Shown in pieces: positions 6,476 through 14,166 of a DNA stretch of 16,264 bases (the stretch's first letter is position 1; every line of letters begins with the position of its first letter). This DNA is from Bacillota bacterium (lineage in GTDB: Bacteria; Bacillota; Clostridia; Christensenellales; Aristaeellaceae). The stretch is taken from NCBI GenBank assembly GCA_023443705.1, contig JAEZTD010000327.1, positions 1 through 16,264 of the forward strand, in the 5' to 3' direction. The translations under genes were made by a program, and so were the position numbers. The notes beneath the pieces were generated by a model that worked only from the letters and a program-made list of their open reading frames with translations, did not search any database and was not told the origin of the DNA.

Positions 6476-9391
6476 TTAGGCCGGTGAATCCAGCCGCTCT
6501 CGAATCATGTCGAGCAAGCCGCTCAGCACTTTCGTAAATTCGCGGCTCAGCGCATCGATATCGCGCTCACGCTTTTCCTCTAGCGCCTTCTGCAGTCGGA
6601 CGGCCAGTTCGTACAGCGGTTTTGCGCCAATGCTGCCGGAGCTGCTCTTCACCTTGTGGACAATTCCGGCGGCGTCCGCATACCGCGCTTCGCGGATGGC
6701 GAGGGCCAGCCGGTCCGCCGTTTCCAGGTTTTCGTTTCGGTACTCGCACAAAATCTGCAGGTAGAGGTCCTGGCCCACGCCCAGATTCTTCAGGCCTGCC
6801 GCCATGTTCAGGACTTGCGGCGTCTCCTTGCGGCTGGATTCGTTTCCCTTGATGATGTCGCGCACCGTCGAAATAAAATGATCGGGGTCAAAGGGCTTGC
6901 TGATGTAGTGATGAATGCCGTATTGCGCCCATGTCGCCTCGATCCCCATGACCACATCCGCCGTCATTGCCACGATGGGGATGTCCTCTGACAGCTTGCG
7001 AATCTCCGCGGAAGCCTCGTAGCCATTCATGACGGGCATGTGCAGGTCCATTAAAATCAAGTCGATCGCTTCTTTGTTCGCGCCATACAGGTCGACCGCG
7101 ATCTTTCCATTTTCGGCGAACAATACCTTAAGGCCCGCCTGCTCCAGCAGCGATTTTGCGATCAGCTGATTGGTCTTGTTGTCTTCGGCCACCAAGACGC
7201 AACGCGTTCCTTCGAACATAGCGGCGTCGTCCTTTGGCGCTTCGGTCGCTTGCGGCGCGGCGACGGCCTTCATGTTGAAAATATCGAGGATCGCATTCAA
7301 GAGGACAGACGGGATGATCGGTTTCCCGACGCCGATGTCCACGCCGTGCTCGCCCAGTTGGTCGAAGAGATTCTCCCGCATCATCGGCAGAAGCATCAGG
7401 ATTCTGGGCTTTTTGACGACGCTGGGATTGTCGAGAATGGATTTGATGAACTTGAACCCGCCCTCCGCGGGCGTCTCGTAATCGACGATCAGCAGATCGA
7501 ATGGTTTTGCATACCGACCATTGGCCGCTTCGAGCATGCCCAGCGCGCTGTGTTGGGAAGTGGTCAACTCACAGCTCATACCGAAGGATTCGAGATACAT
7601 CTGGATGAGGTTCATGTTGGAGCCGGTCTTCTCCAAAACAAGCGTCTTGACGTCTTTGAAGTCGCCGGAGACGTTCTTTTTGTGCTCGCTCTCTTTTCCT
7701 TTGTCCGCGGGGAGGGACAGGTGAATGATGAAGGTCGAGCCCTCCCCCACCGTGCTGAAAACCTGAATCTGCCCGCCCATCATGTCCACGAGGCTTTTTA
7801 CAATGGACAGCCCCAGCCCTGTGCCCCCATAGCGCCGGTTGATGCTGCTATCGCCCTGCGTGAAAGGCACAAAGAGCTTTTTGACCTGCTCGTCCGACAT
7901 GCCGATCCCGGTGTCCTTGACGGTGAAGGCGAGATGGTATTTTTCATTTTCCTCAGCCATCAGCCTTATGTCCAGCGAAACCTCTCCCGCGCTGGTAAAT
8001 TTCGCGGCGTTGTTCAGGAGGTTGATCAGGATCTGCTCCAGGCGCTTCGCGTCGCCGCAAAACCAGCTGGGAATCAGCGGATCCTTGGACAGAACAAACC
8101 CGATTTGCTGCTCTTCGATTTTGTACGAGACAATGTTGACAACATCCTGGATGACCTGATCCAGACTGAAAGAAGCGATCTCCAGTTCCACCTTGCCGGC
8201 TTCGATCTTGGAAAAGTCCAGAATGTCGTTGATGATGCCGAGCATGTCGATGGACGACTGGGTGATCCTTTCGACATACATCTCTTGCGTCAGTGTGATG
8301 CTCGTCTTTTTCAGAAGGTAGGCCATGCCGATGATGCCGTTCAGCGGCGTCCGGATCTCATGGGACATTCTGGCCAGGAAGGTGGACTTATACCGGTTCG
8401 CCTCGTCCGCCTCGCGCTTGGCGTTCTCAAGGTCCAGCTGAATCTGCCTGCGCTTGACGATTTCCTTCCTTAGCCGGATGATCCAGAAGGCCGATACGAT
8501 GAAAACGATGGCCACAACCGCGCCGGCGATGATGAGAATGCGGAGGAAAAGGGTGAAATCAGCGCTCTGCTCCACGCTGATCCACTTATCCCGAATGGCA
8601 ATTTTGCTCTCTTCGTCAATCGAGGCCAGCGCCTTGTTGACGATCCCCACCAGTTCCGGCCAGTCGTTTCGCACGGCGAAGTAGAGGGATTGGGGTTCCT
8701 GCGCGCTGATGGGGATGTACTTGAGGTTTGTGATCCCGCTCAATTTGGCGAGATAGTTCGACGTGGCCAGATTGCCGATGAATGCCGATTCCGTGCCATC
8801 GGAGACCGCCCGGAGCGCATCCTCCACATACGTGTAGAGGCTGAGCCCAATCTGGCTGTACTGCGACAGGAAGCTGTGGTGCGAGCTGTTGCGCTGCACG
8901 GCGACGTTCTTGCCATACAGGTCCTCAAAACTCCTGATGGACATATCATCCTGGCCTACGAACATCACCCTTTGGAATGAAATATACGCGTCCGAAAACA
9001 GAAAGTACCTTTCCCGCTGCAGCGTTTTGGACACGCAGGGCAGCGCGTCCAGCGTTCGTTCCACCGCGCGCTCATAGGCTTCGGACCATGTCAGGCCGCG
9101 CGCAACATCAAACTGCAGGCCTGTCGTCTCGGAGATCAGCTTTAAATAATCCGCGGCGATGCCCTTGTAGGTGCCGTCGGTGTCAAAGAATTCATACGGG
9201 ATAAACTCTGGGTCGACGCCCAGCCGGATGGTAGGATGGTCGTTGATGAACTGGATTTCGGCATCCGTGAGCCTGAGTCCGGACAAATCCACGGTGGAAG
9301 ATTGCGCCGCCAGGCCATGCCCAGCCAGCAGAAAACAGCCCAGCAGAAGAAACAACGCCAGGCATGCGGCGGACGACCCGGAACCCTTCAC
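6476..9391 (-). CDS. hybrid sensor histidine kinase, BvgS-like (SBP_bac_3-HisKA-HATPase-REC-REC-HPt)
   Basis: A 971-residue membrane kinase. Signal peptide about 1-30; periplasmic family-3 solute-binding domain about 45-275 (LTDAEIQFINDHPTIRLGVD opening); one TM about 281-305. HisKA has phospho-acceptor His344 (MSHEIRTPLNG). HATPase has NLLNNAAK, DTGIG (493-497) and GGTGLGLS. REC1 (about 582-705) has an Asp637 candidate and a GKP lysine, but its N-terminal acidic pair is replaced by LEKTGSN, so it is probably degenerate. REC2 (about 730-849) is intact with AED, Asp782 and Lys832. HPt follows with His912 (VHKVKSSSGSIGA). This is a full His-Asp-His relay with HPt as the exit. The GTG at 9391 is chosen because a GGGGGGAAG ribosome site precedes it; the GTG at 9409 has none. 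It follows the lipoprotein gene by 45 nt. The sensed ligand is unknown; BvgS-type family-3 domains often bind amino acids or other small solutes. Confidence 0.93.
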   Translation of the reverse strand: MKGSGSSAACLALFLLLGCFLLAGHGLAAQSSTVDLSGLRLTDAEIQFINDHPTIRLGVDPEFIPYEFFDTDGTYKGIAADYLKLISETTGLQFDVARGLTWSEAYERAVERTLDALPCVSKTLQRERYFLFSDAYISFQRVMFVGQDDMSIRSFEDLYGKNVAVQRNSSHHSFLSQYSQIGLSLYTYVEDALRAVSDGTESAFIGNLATSNYLAKLSGITNLKYIPISAQEPQSLYFAVRNDWPELVGIVNKALASIDEESKIAIRDKWISVEQSADFTLFLRILIIAGAVVAIVFIVSAFWIIRLRKEIVKRRQIQLDLENAKREADEANRYKSTFLARMSHEIRTPLNGIIGMAYLLKKTSITLTQEMYVERITQSSIDMLGIINDILDFSKIEAGKVELEIASFSLDQVIQDVVNIVSYKIEEQQIGFVLSKDPLIPSWFCGDAKRLEQILINLLNNAAKFTSAGEVSLDIRLMAEENEKYHLAFTVKDTGIGMSDEQVKKLFVPFTQGDSSINRRYGGTGLGLSIVKSLVDMMGGQIQVFSTVGEGSTFIIHLSLPADKGKESEHKKNVSGDFKDVKTLVLEKTGSNMNLIQMYLESFGMSCELTTSQHSALGMLEAANGRYAKPFDLLIVDYETPAEGGFKFIKSILDNPSVVKKPRILMLLPMMRENLFDQLGEHGVDIGVGKPIIPSVLLNAILDIFNMKAVAAPQATEAPKDDAAMFEGTRCVLVAEDNKTNQLIAKSLLEQAGLKVLFAENGKIAVDLYGANKEAIDLILMDLHMPVMNGYEASAEIRKLSEDIPIVAMTADVVMGIEATWAQYGIHHYISKPFDPDHFISTVRDIIKGNESSRKETPQVLNMAAGLKNLGVGQDLYLQILCEYRNENLETADRLALAIREARYADAAGIVHKVKSSSGSIGAKPLYELAVRLQKALEEKRERDIDALSREFTKVLSGLLDMIRERLDSPA

Positions 9392-9436
9392 GGCACTTCC
9401 CCCCGTCACTCATGGATGCCGGACCCACGCGACCCG

Positions 9437-10777
9437 TTACCGCCCCTTCAGGATTTCGTTGCCTCTTTCTTCTACGACATCGAGAAAACTCTCGATCGAG
9501 AGCTTTCCGCGCATGACCTCGTGTAGACCTGGCGCGTACACTTCGTCTTTGATCGCTTGCCAGCGCGGAACGGGCACGTCCACGCTTGGTGTCTCGAACC
9601 CTTCGATAAAGGCCTGATACTCCGGATGGATCCGGAAGATTTGGCTGCTGGTCATGTCCATGCGGATTGGTGTGCGGAACGGGTAATAGGCGTCATGCTC
9701 GGGGCTGTATTCGCCCTTCATGATTTCTTCCTGCGCGGGCTTGGAGATCATGTAGCGGATAAAATCAAGCGCCGCCTGCTTTCCTCGCCCGCTCATGCCC
9801 CTCGGGAGTACCAGCATCATCGGCCCGACTTCCGAGCTTAGGCCAATTTTTTTCAGCGGAAGAATCCCTGTTTCGAACGGGGCGCCGTTTTTTATGATGT
9901 CCGTCACGCCCCAGATACCCAGGATTTCAAACGCGACTTGCTGATCCCTGAAACACGTCATGACCTCCACCGCCGTATCGTCTTCCCAACCGGGCTGGGC
10001 GTAGGGCCCCAGCACGTCCCGGTAAACCTTCAGCGCCTCGGCGGACTTTTCGTTATTGATGGTTACGGTCTTGCCGTCTTCACTTACCAGAGAAGAACCA
10101 TAGCCGTAGATGAACTGGTTGACCATCCAGGAGACGTCGTTGCTCTCCTTGCCCACTAGCCCCAGACCGCCCGCGCCCGTCTTCTCCTTGACCAAGGCGA
10201 CGGCTTCCACAAAGCTGGCCATATCCCGGATACTTTCGGGCTTTACCCCGGCTTTCTCCAGAAGCCGCTTGTTGTAGAGCAGACACATCGAATGACCAAG
10301 CCATGGAATCCCGTATGTGCTTTTATCGACTGTGCCCAGCGCCCATACCGCATCGTAGAACAGCACCCTCTCCGCCGCAAACTCAGCGGTCAGGCCCTCC
10401 AGAAGCCCCTTGTCGCCAAAGTACTTGACAAACCGGTACGGCAGCACAAACACGGTCTCGGAGCCGCCTTTCAGCTGTGCCTCGATTGTCTCGATGTCTT
10501 CATCGCCGCTTTCCAGGATCACTTTTTTGTCCACCTGTCGGTTGTATTCATCCACAATCCGCTGAATCGCTTCTCCCCGGCCTGAATAGGCTTTCCATGT
10601 AATCCTGAAGCGGAGGGCGTCTTCATCGTGCGCAGGTTCATTTGCGCCGCCCATGGGCGCGCTCGTGCCGCCTTTTATGGCGCTCGTCTCGATTACAGGC
10701 TGTTCCGATTTGCACGAAACGAGCATCATGCTCAGCAGTAGCAATCCATACAGGACGAACCTTTTTCTCCGGTTCAT
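9437..10777 (-). CDS. extracellular solute-binding lipoprotein, family 1 (sugar ABC type), orphan
   Basis: A 446-residue lipoprotein. The start MNRRKRF is followed by a hydrophobic stretch and the lipobox L19-V-S-C22, so the mature protein would be lipid-anchored at Cys22 outside the membrane. A Gly/Ser/Pro-rich linker leads to a periplasmic-binding fold typical of family 1, which mostly binds sugars and oligosaccharides: YGIPW and SMCLLYNKRLLEKAGV in the ligand cleft region, then ALDFIRYMISKPAQEE near the end. No permease or ATPase gene is next to it. Instead it heads an operon with a sensor kinase, so a receptor role is at least as likely as uptake. ATG 10777 is chosen over an upstream in-frame ATG (10810), which would put 11 charged residues before the signal peptide. 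Its ribosome site (AGGGGG, about 9 nt away) is modest. Confidence 0.9.
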   Translation of the reverse strand: MNRRKRFVLYGLLLLSMMLVSCKSEQPVIETSAIKGGTSAPMGGANEPAHDEDALRFRITWKAYSGRGEAIQRIVDEYNRQVDKKVILESGDEDIETIEAQLKGGSETVFVLPYRFVKYFGDKGLLEGLTAEFAAERVLFYDAVWALGTVDKSTYGIPWLGHSMCLLYNKRLLEKAGVKPESIRDMASFVEAVALVKEKTGAGGLGLVGKESNDVSWMVNQFIYGYGSSLVSEDGKTVTINNEKSAEALKVYRDVLGPYAQPGWEDDTAVEVMTCFRDQQVAFEILGIWGVTDIIKNGAPFETGILPLKKIGLSSEVGPMMLVLPRGMSGRGKQAALDFIRYMISKPAQEEIMKGEYSPEHDAYYPFRTPIRMDMTSSQIFRIHPEYQAFIEGFETPSVDVPVPRWQAIKDEVYAPGLHEVMRGKLSIESFLDVVEERGNEILKGR

Positions 10778-10825
10778 TGGTCTTCGCCCCCTCGTGGTTG
10801 CTTCCCACATTCAGACGAATGAAGT

Positions 10826-10854
10826 TTTAAAGATGTACGTTAAACAACGGGCAA
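10826..10854 (-). promoter_or_regulatory. possible secondary promoter close to the lipoprotein gene
   Basis: On the minus strand TTGCCC (10854-10849) and TTTAAA (10831-10826) are 17 nt apart, each matching the sigma-A boxes at 4 of 6 bases. It is weaker than the site at 10923-10951 and may not be used. Confidence 0.3.
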
Positions 10855-10922
10855 AATATCTATAGCGATGGTGGGAATGGAGGCTTATTTGGGTTACTTG
10901 CGCGAAAGAATCCTTCAAACAC

Positions 10923-10951
10923 ATGATACAATACCGCTCTGCCATTGTCAA
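10923..10951 (-). promoter_or_regulatory. sigma-A-type promoter for the four-gene signalling operon
   Basis: Minus strand: a perfect -35 box TTGACA (10951-10946), a 17-nt spacer and -10 box TATCAT (10928-10923; 5 of 6). Transcription would start near 10916, leaving a leader of about 139 nt before the lipoprotein ATG at 10777. No riboswitch consensus was recognised in that leader. All four genes to 1237 follow on the same strand with gaps of 45, 54 and 4 nt. Confidence 0.65.
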
Positions 10952-11357
10952 CGGATCAAAAGGGTTTTCGGGTGTTCGGCAATTGCATGGATGTCGCGCA
11001 GGCAGACGACCGAAAGTTTTTTCAATCCTTTCCCGGCTTGGACGTGCCGTACCGCAATACTACCTCATCAAAGCTCCGCTCGGATAAATGCGCATTGAAA
11101 AGCGCGGCGACACTTCAGATTTTTGTGCCTCGACAAAACTGGTCAGCAGATTAATAGCGCCGATAGAGATTGCCCTCATTCGCCTGAAGCGGTCTCTGCG
11201 GATATGTATTCCGTTTTTTTGAATCCAGCCGCTTCAAAATGCGCGAATTTGCACGGTGCCACTCAACCCGCTCCATTTTTCATCATGGACCAAATGACCT
11301 AATATTTTGTAAGTGGCTATCCGCAGCAGTTCAAGGGCGGGTGCGTGGGATTCGCTA
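10952..11357. other. intergenic stretch without a recognisable gene
   Basis: The gene-free interval between the lipoprotein (10777) and the broken dehydrogenase (11492) is longer than the others here. Short open frames exist on both strands (for example + 10945-11154, opening with TTG), but none has a ribosome site or resembles a family I know. It contains an 8-bp perfect inverted repeat, TGAAGCGG (11185-11192) with CCGCTTCA (11229-11236), enclosing a T-run. It may be residue of lost genes or a regulatory spacer upstream of the promoter at 10923-10951. Confidence 0.4.
11199..11220 (+). terminator. possible weak intrinsic terminator, plus strand
   Basis: CGGATA, loop TG, TATTCCG (11199-11213) forms a 6-bp stem with one bulged T and is followed directly by seven Ts (11214-11220). 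The stem is short and no plus-strand gene precedes it nearby, so this is tentative. The larger inverted repeat 11185-11236 surrounds it. Confidence 0.3.
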
Positions 11358-11378
11358 TGGGAATCGCATAGATTCCCA
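11358..11378. other. perfect 8-bp palindromic hairpin
   Basis: TGGGAATC (11358-11365), loop GCATA, GATTCCCA (11371-11378). It abuts the T-run of the minus-strand terminator. There is no gene on it. It could be a second stem of the terminator region or a protein-binding palindrome. Confidence 0.4.
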
Positions 11379-11415
11379 AAAAAGCTGCCATCTGGTTCCC
11401 AATTGAACCGGATGG
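11378..11415 (-). terminator. intrinsic terminator of the metabolic operon
   Basis: Read on the minus strand, 11-nt arms at 11415-11405 and 11398-11388 pair with one G-T wobble (CCATCCGGTTC with GAACCAGATGG), loop 6 nt, followed four bases later by a run of six Ts (11383-11378). This is a typical Rho-independent terminator. It lies about 76 nt after the natural end of the broken dehydrogenase frame (11492), as expected for the last gene of the operon that starts at 14877. Confidence 0.7.
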
Positions 11416-11491
11416 CAGGCTTCCTAAATGGGGCTGTTTCTGGCGGCAAAGGCGAATGGCTGCGCTTTCCGGGAATCCGAAGACAGCGCTG

Positions 11492-12335
11492 CTACAGGCG
11501 GCGCATCGGCGAGGGGCGTTCGGGATGGCGCTCAATGCCCACGGCATCGCCGCGCACAACACTGTCCCTCATCCCACGTATCGTCTCTCCAAGACGTGGA
11601 GCGCCAGACCACCACTGGCGCGAGGCGTGCGGCCTGTCCGGATCCCGTCGGCCATGTCGCTCAAGCCCAAGCCGCGGCTGTTCTCCTCGAAAGGGAATTT
11701 CAGCGGCCGATCAACGAACGCTGCCAAGCCCTCCGGGCAAACCCTGACCGGCCCGGCAAAGGTCTTGGGGTCCGGCACGGACAGCGTTCCCCGGGCACCG
11801 TATACCTCTAGAAACGGCAGTTGCGAGGCCTGTACATCAAAACGCATCGTCAGGCTTACGATCACACCGGAGCGAAAGCGCATAACGCCGCTGACGTAGG
11901 TGTCCACACTGACCGGAACCCTCTCACCGGCCCGTGGACCGCTTTCAATCGTGCGCGAAGAGAAGGGAGCCCGCGCCCTATCAAGAGTGCGCGCTTTTCC
12001 GCCTCAGCCATCAGGCGTCGACCCTCCGGCACGGAGGCGGCCAGCGGCTTTTCGCTGTATACGTGCTTTCCAGACTGCAATGCGGCGAGGGAGACCGAGA
12101 AGTGTTCGGCGGGCCGCGTCAGGTTGAGGATCAGTTCGATCCGCTCGTCCCGGAGCAGTGCCGGCAAGTCAGGAAAGCATTGGACGGGATACGCTTTGGC
12201 GACGGCTTCCGCCTTTTCAGGTGCCGCGTTGCACACACCCAACAGCTCCAGGCTATCAAACAGCGAGTGGAGGTTCTGAAGATAGATCCCGCAGATGAAA
12301 CCGCAGCCGACGATGCCCAGGCCGATTTTGCGCAT
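11492..12335 (-). pseudogene. decayed Gfo/Idh/MocA-family dehydrogenase
   Basis: The start is sound: ATG 12335 with AGGGGG 7 nt upstream. Residues 1-120 form the NAD(P)-binding half with GIVGCGFICG and the EKP motif (95-97). At about 11975 the frame breaks. The sequence resumes in another frame as SSRTIESGPRAGERVPV and then DTYVSGVMRFRSG, the C-terminal half of the same family. About 85-90 residues that carry the substrate-binding and catalytic region in this family are missing at the junction. A second break near 11585 ends the frame early (stop 11569-11571). One frame over, the family-like tail runs HVLETIRGMRDSV to ERPSPMRRL and stops at 11492. Family members are usually about 330-370 residues; the surviving parts sum to about 275. 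In such operons the enzyme would oxidise a sugar or cyclitol hydroxyl, but this copy should be inactive. Confidence 0.85.
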
Positions 12336-12357
12336 ACCGATCCCCCTCTTTCGGCCG

Positions 12358-12831
12358 TCACACCCGGGGCGTTCGCTCCTTCATTTCCAGTATAAAACCC
12401 AGCGACTTCAACGTGTCAAAGTAGGCGTAGCGCTCAAAGCCCTTCTCCTCCTCAAACACCAGGGGAAAGCCCTTCTTGCCCATCAGGTCGATGTGCTGCT
12501 CAAAGCCCTCGATATACAGTGAAATGAAGCATACGCTGGTGCCGTGCTGCTTCAGGTGGTCATGCCACGGGCTTTGCGCTTCACCCAGCGGTTCAACGAT
12601 CTCAAAGTAGATCGGTTCCAGGTAGACACATCGAACCTTCAGCGGCGTGCTGTCCACCGGCTGGCCCATATACTTCTTGGCTTTCAGGTGGGCGAAATCG
12701 CCCTCGGGCGCTTCGTCGCTGTCGTAAGGCGGGCATGTAGTGAACAACGACTGGAATGCCGCGTAGGTTTCCTCCGCATTGTGGGTGACAATCCCCACCT
12801 TGATGATCCGGTTACTGGCGACCTTCTCCAT
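12358..12831 (-). CDS. VOC-family protein (glyoxalase-like fold), metal site incomplete
   Basis: 157 residues. ATG 12831 is chosen because GGGAGG lies 7 nt upstream; it starts 14 nt after the stop of the previous VOC gene. The first beta-alpha unit (IIKVGIVTHNAEETYAAF) and the later YFEIVEP and FILEM strands fit a vicinal-oxygen-chelate protein with two beta-alpha-beta-beta-beta units, as in methylmalonyl-CoA epimerase or glyoxalase relatives. At the usual metal-ligand positions Glu77 and Glu149 are present, but the two histidine positions are Lys11 and about Val100/Cys101. It may bind metal differently or not at all. The first strand resembles the partial VOC gene at 16175, suggesting a shared subfamily. 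The reaction cannot be named. Confidence 0.85.
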   Translation of the reverse strand: MEKVASNRIIKVGIVTHNAEETYAAFQSLFTTCPPYDSDEAPEGDFAHLKAKKYMGQPVDSTPLKVRCVYLEPIYFEIVEPLGEAQSPWHDHLKQHGTSVCFISLYIEGFEQHIDLMGKKGFPLVFEEEKGFERYAYFDTLKSLGFILEMKERTPRV

Positions 12832-12845
12832 CGGAACGCCTCCCA

Positions 12846-13259
12846 TTACATGTACTCGGCGTGCGGGGATTTCGGATCGATCTGCATCAGCTCGATGCGG
12901 ATGCCGTTGGGATCCTTCGTCCAAGACTGCCAGTTGAAGTCACAGCCCTGATTGGGCATGATGTCCATCGCGAAACCCGCATCGAGCACCTTCCGGCTGG
13001 CCTCATGGATGTCTTCCACCTCGAAGCAAAGGTGGTTGAAGCCAATCAGTTCCGGCTTCCAGGGGTTATCGACGGAGCCGTCGTAGAACAGCTCTACGAA
13101 CTGGCCGGGGCATACGTTCAGATAAACGATCCACGGCGCACCGTCTTTCGGATTGGGGATCTCGAAAACCTTCTTCAGTCCTAGCGCCTCCGTGTAAAAC
13201 CTGAGAGATTCTTGCATATCCCGTACCGTGATCGCCATGTGCGCCATCGCCTTTGCCAT
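12846..13259 (-). CDS. VOC-family metalloenzyme (lactoylglutathione lyase-like)
   Basis: 137 residues. Start ATG 13259 has an ideal AGGAGGT site 7 nt upstream; a GTG at 13268 overlaps that site and is rejected. The fold pattern is a classic single-chain VOC protein: MAHMAITVRDMQESLRFYTE opens the first module and GFNHLCFEVEDI the second. All four usual ligands are visible: His7, Glu56 (VELFYDG), His76 and Glu123 (GIRIELMQ), as in glyoxalase I-like enzymes and metal-dependent isomerases. Family members include lyases, epimerases and dioxygenases. In this operon an isomerase or lyase step on a sugar-derived ketone is plausible, but that is an inference. It is separated from the gene before it by 65 nt and from the next VOC gene by 14 nt. 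Confidence 0.9.
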   Translation of the reverse strand: MAKAMAHMAITVRDMQESLRFYTEALGLKKVFEIPNPKDGAPWIVYLNVCPGQFVELFYDGSVDNPWKPELIGFNHLCFEVEDIHEASRKVLDAGFAMDIMPNQGCDFNWQSWTKDPNGIRIELMQIDPKSPHAEYM

Positions 13260-13324
13260 TGTGAACACCTCCTCTGTTTGGATAAAAAGAGAACCGGAAA
13301 CATCGAGCCATTGGGATGCCAGCC

Positions 13325-14164
13325 TTACCGGATTTGAATTCCCACGCCTTTCGCGATGTTCGCCACGTAATCGTAGGCCTCTAAATATTCGGCGTCGGTC
13401 TCCATGTGCTCCAGAAGGAACGGCATGTCGGCGGGAAGGTGTTTATCCGCGAGGCGCAAGACCTCCGCGTAGTCCAGCGCGCCCTTTCCGGGCGCCACCT
13501 CCCGAAGCATCGATGTAAAGGGCTGCTCCAGCAGCACATCCTTTGCATGACAGCTCTTGATGTAGGGCGAGAGCTTTTGAAAGCACTCCCGAATAAAGTC
13601 GCTCGAAAACAGAAAGCGCCGCGGGCTGTTGATCATGTTGACGAAGTCCATATGAACCGCGAAGCGCTCCCGGTCCACGTCCCGGATCAGCCTCAGGTAC
13701 TCGTCAGGGCCGTCAGGCACCATCCAGGGCATCGGTTCGATGGTGTAGAACGTTTGCTCAGGGCGCACGGAATCGATGATGTCCCGGATGGACGTGATGA
13801 TCGCCCGATACGTTTCCTCGGAGTAATTGTCCGCGTAGGCGCCGTCCCAGCGCGCGCCGCGGGAGCCGACGATGTTCACGCAGCAGGGCGCGCCGATTTC
13901 GTCGGCAAACCGGAGTTGCGCCTTCGCGAACGCAAGGGAGGCCTCGCGCTCCGAGACGTCCGGCGCGAGCGGGTTTTTCCACACGCCCACTTCCGCGATG
14001 ACAACGCCCAGCCGCCCGGCTTCCGCCAGAACATCCGCGACAACGCCGTCGGCCGCGTCGTGCGTGACCGGGCAGGTCACCGCGGCAAATCTCGACCGTT
14101 TGAGCAGTTCACCCCATTGCGCCGCGCTCTCAAAGCGCGCGGCAATCGATCCGCCAAGTTTCAT
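13325..14164 (-). CDS. sugar phosphate isomerase/epimerase-like TIM barrel (xylose isomerase-like fold)
   Basis: 279 residues. ATG 14164 has GGAGGG 6 nt upstream, lying in the end of the SDR gene, and is 2 nt past the SDR stop, so the two are coupled. The AP-endonuclease-2/xylose isomerase-like barrel is shown by its metal ligands at strand ends: Glu143 (YTIEP), Asp173 (VHMDF), His206 (SCHAKDV) and Glu252 (LLEHME). VNIVGSRGARWDG (96-108) is a strand-loop typical of the family. Relatives include IolE/IolI (2-keto-inositol dehydratase and isomerase), hydroxypyruvate isomerase, 3-epimerases and the C-glycoside-cleaving proteins. Company with SDR and Gfo/Idh enzymes suggests conversion of an oxidised sugar or cyclitol. 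The exact reaction is not determinable here. Confidence 0.9.
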   Translation of the reverse strand: MKLGGSIAARFESAAQWGELLKRSRFAAVTCPVTHDAADGVVADVLAEAGRLGVVIAEVGVWKNPLAPDVSEREASLAFAKAQLRFADEIGAPCCVNIVGSRGARWDGAYADNYSEETYRAIITSIRDIIDSVRPEQTFYTIEPMPWMVPDGPDEYLRLIRDVDRERFAVHMDFVNMINSPRRFLFSSDFIRECFQKLSPYIKSCHAKDVLLEQPFTSMLREVAPGKGALDYAEVLRLADKHLPADMPFLLEHMETDAEYLEAYDYVANIAKGVGIQIR

Positions 14165-14166
14165 GG

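Noticed and set aside
7250..8473. Plus-strand open frame of 407 codons
   Set aside because: It lies opposite the hybrid kinase, whose motifs are unmistakable; the product is an unrecognisable shadow rich in Arg, Asp, His and Val.
10778..10916. c-di-GMP riboswitch in the leader of the signalling operon
   Set aside because: The leader is long enough, but the conserved GEMM core pieces (such as a CGCAAAG-type block) are not present.
10945..11154. Small plus-strand gene in the intergenic gap
   Set aside because: It opens with TTG inside the minus-strand -35 box, has no ribosome site and no recognisable similarity.
11358..11383. Plus-strand intrinsic terminator at the TGGGAATC palindrome
   Set aside because: The run after the hairpin is A, not T, on the plus strand; that A-run is the T-run of the minus-strand terminator next to it.
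11317..11562. Independent small protein on the minus strand
   Set aside because: It overlaps the tail of the broken dehydrogenase and its terminator; the tail frame reading HVLETIRGMRDSV explains this DNA better.
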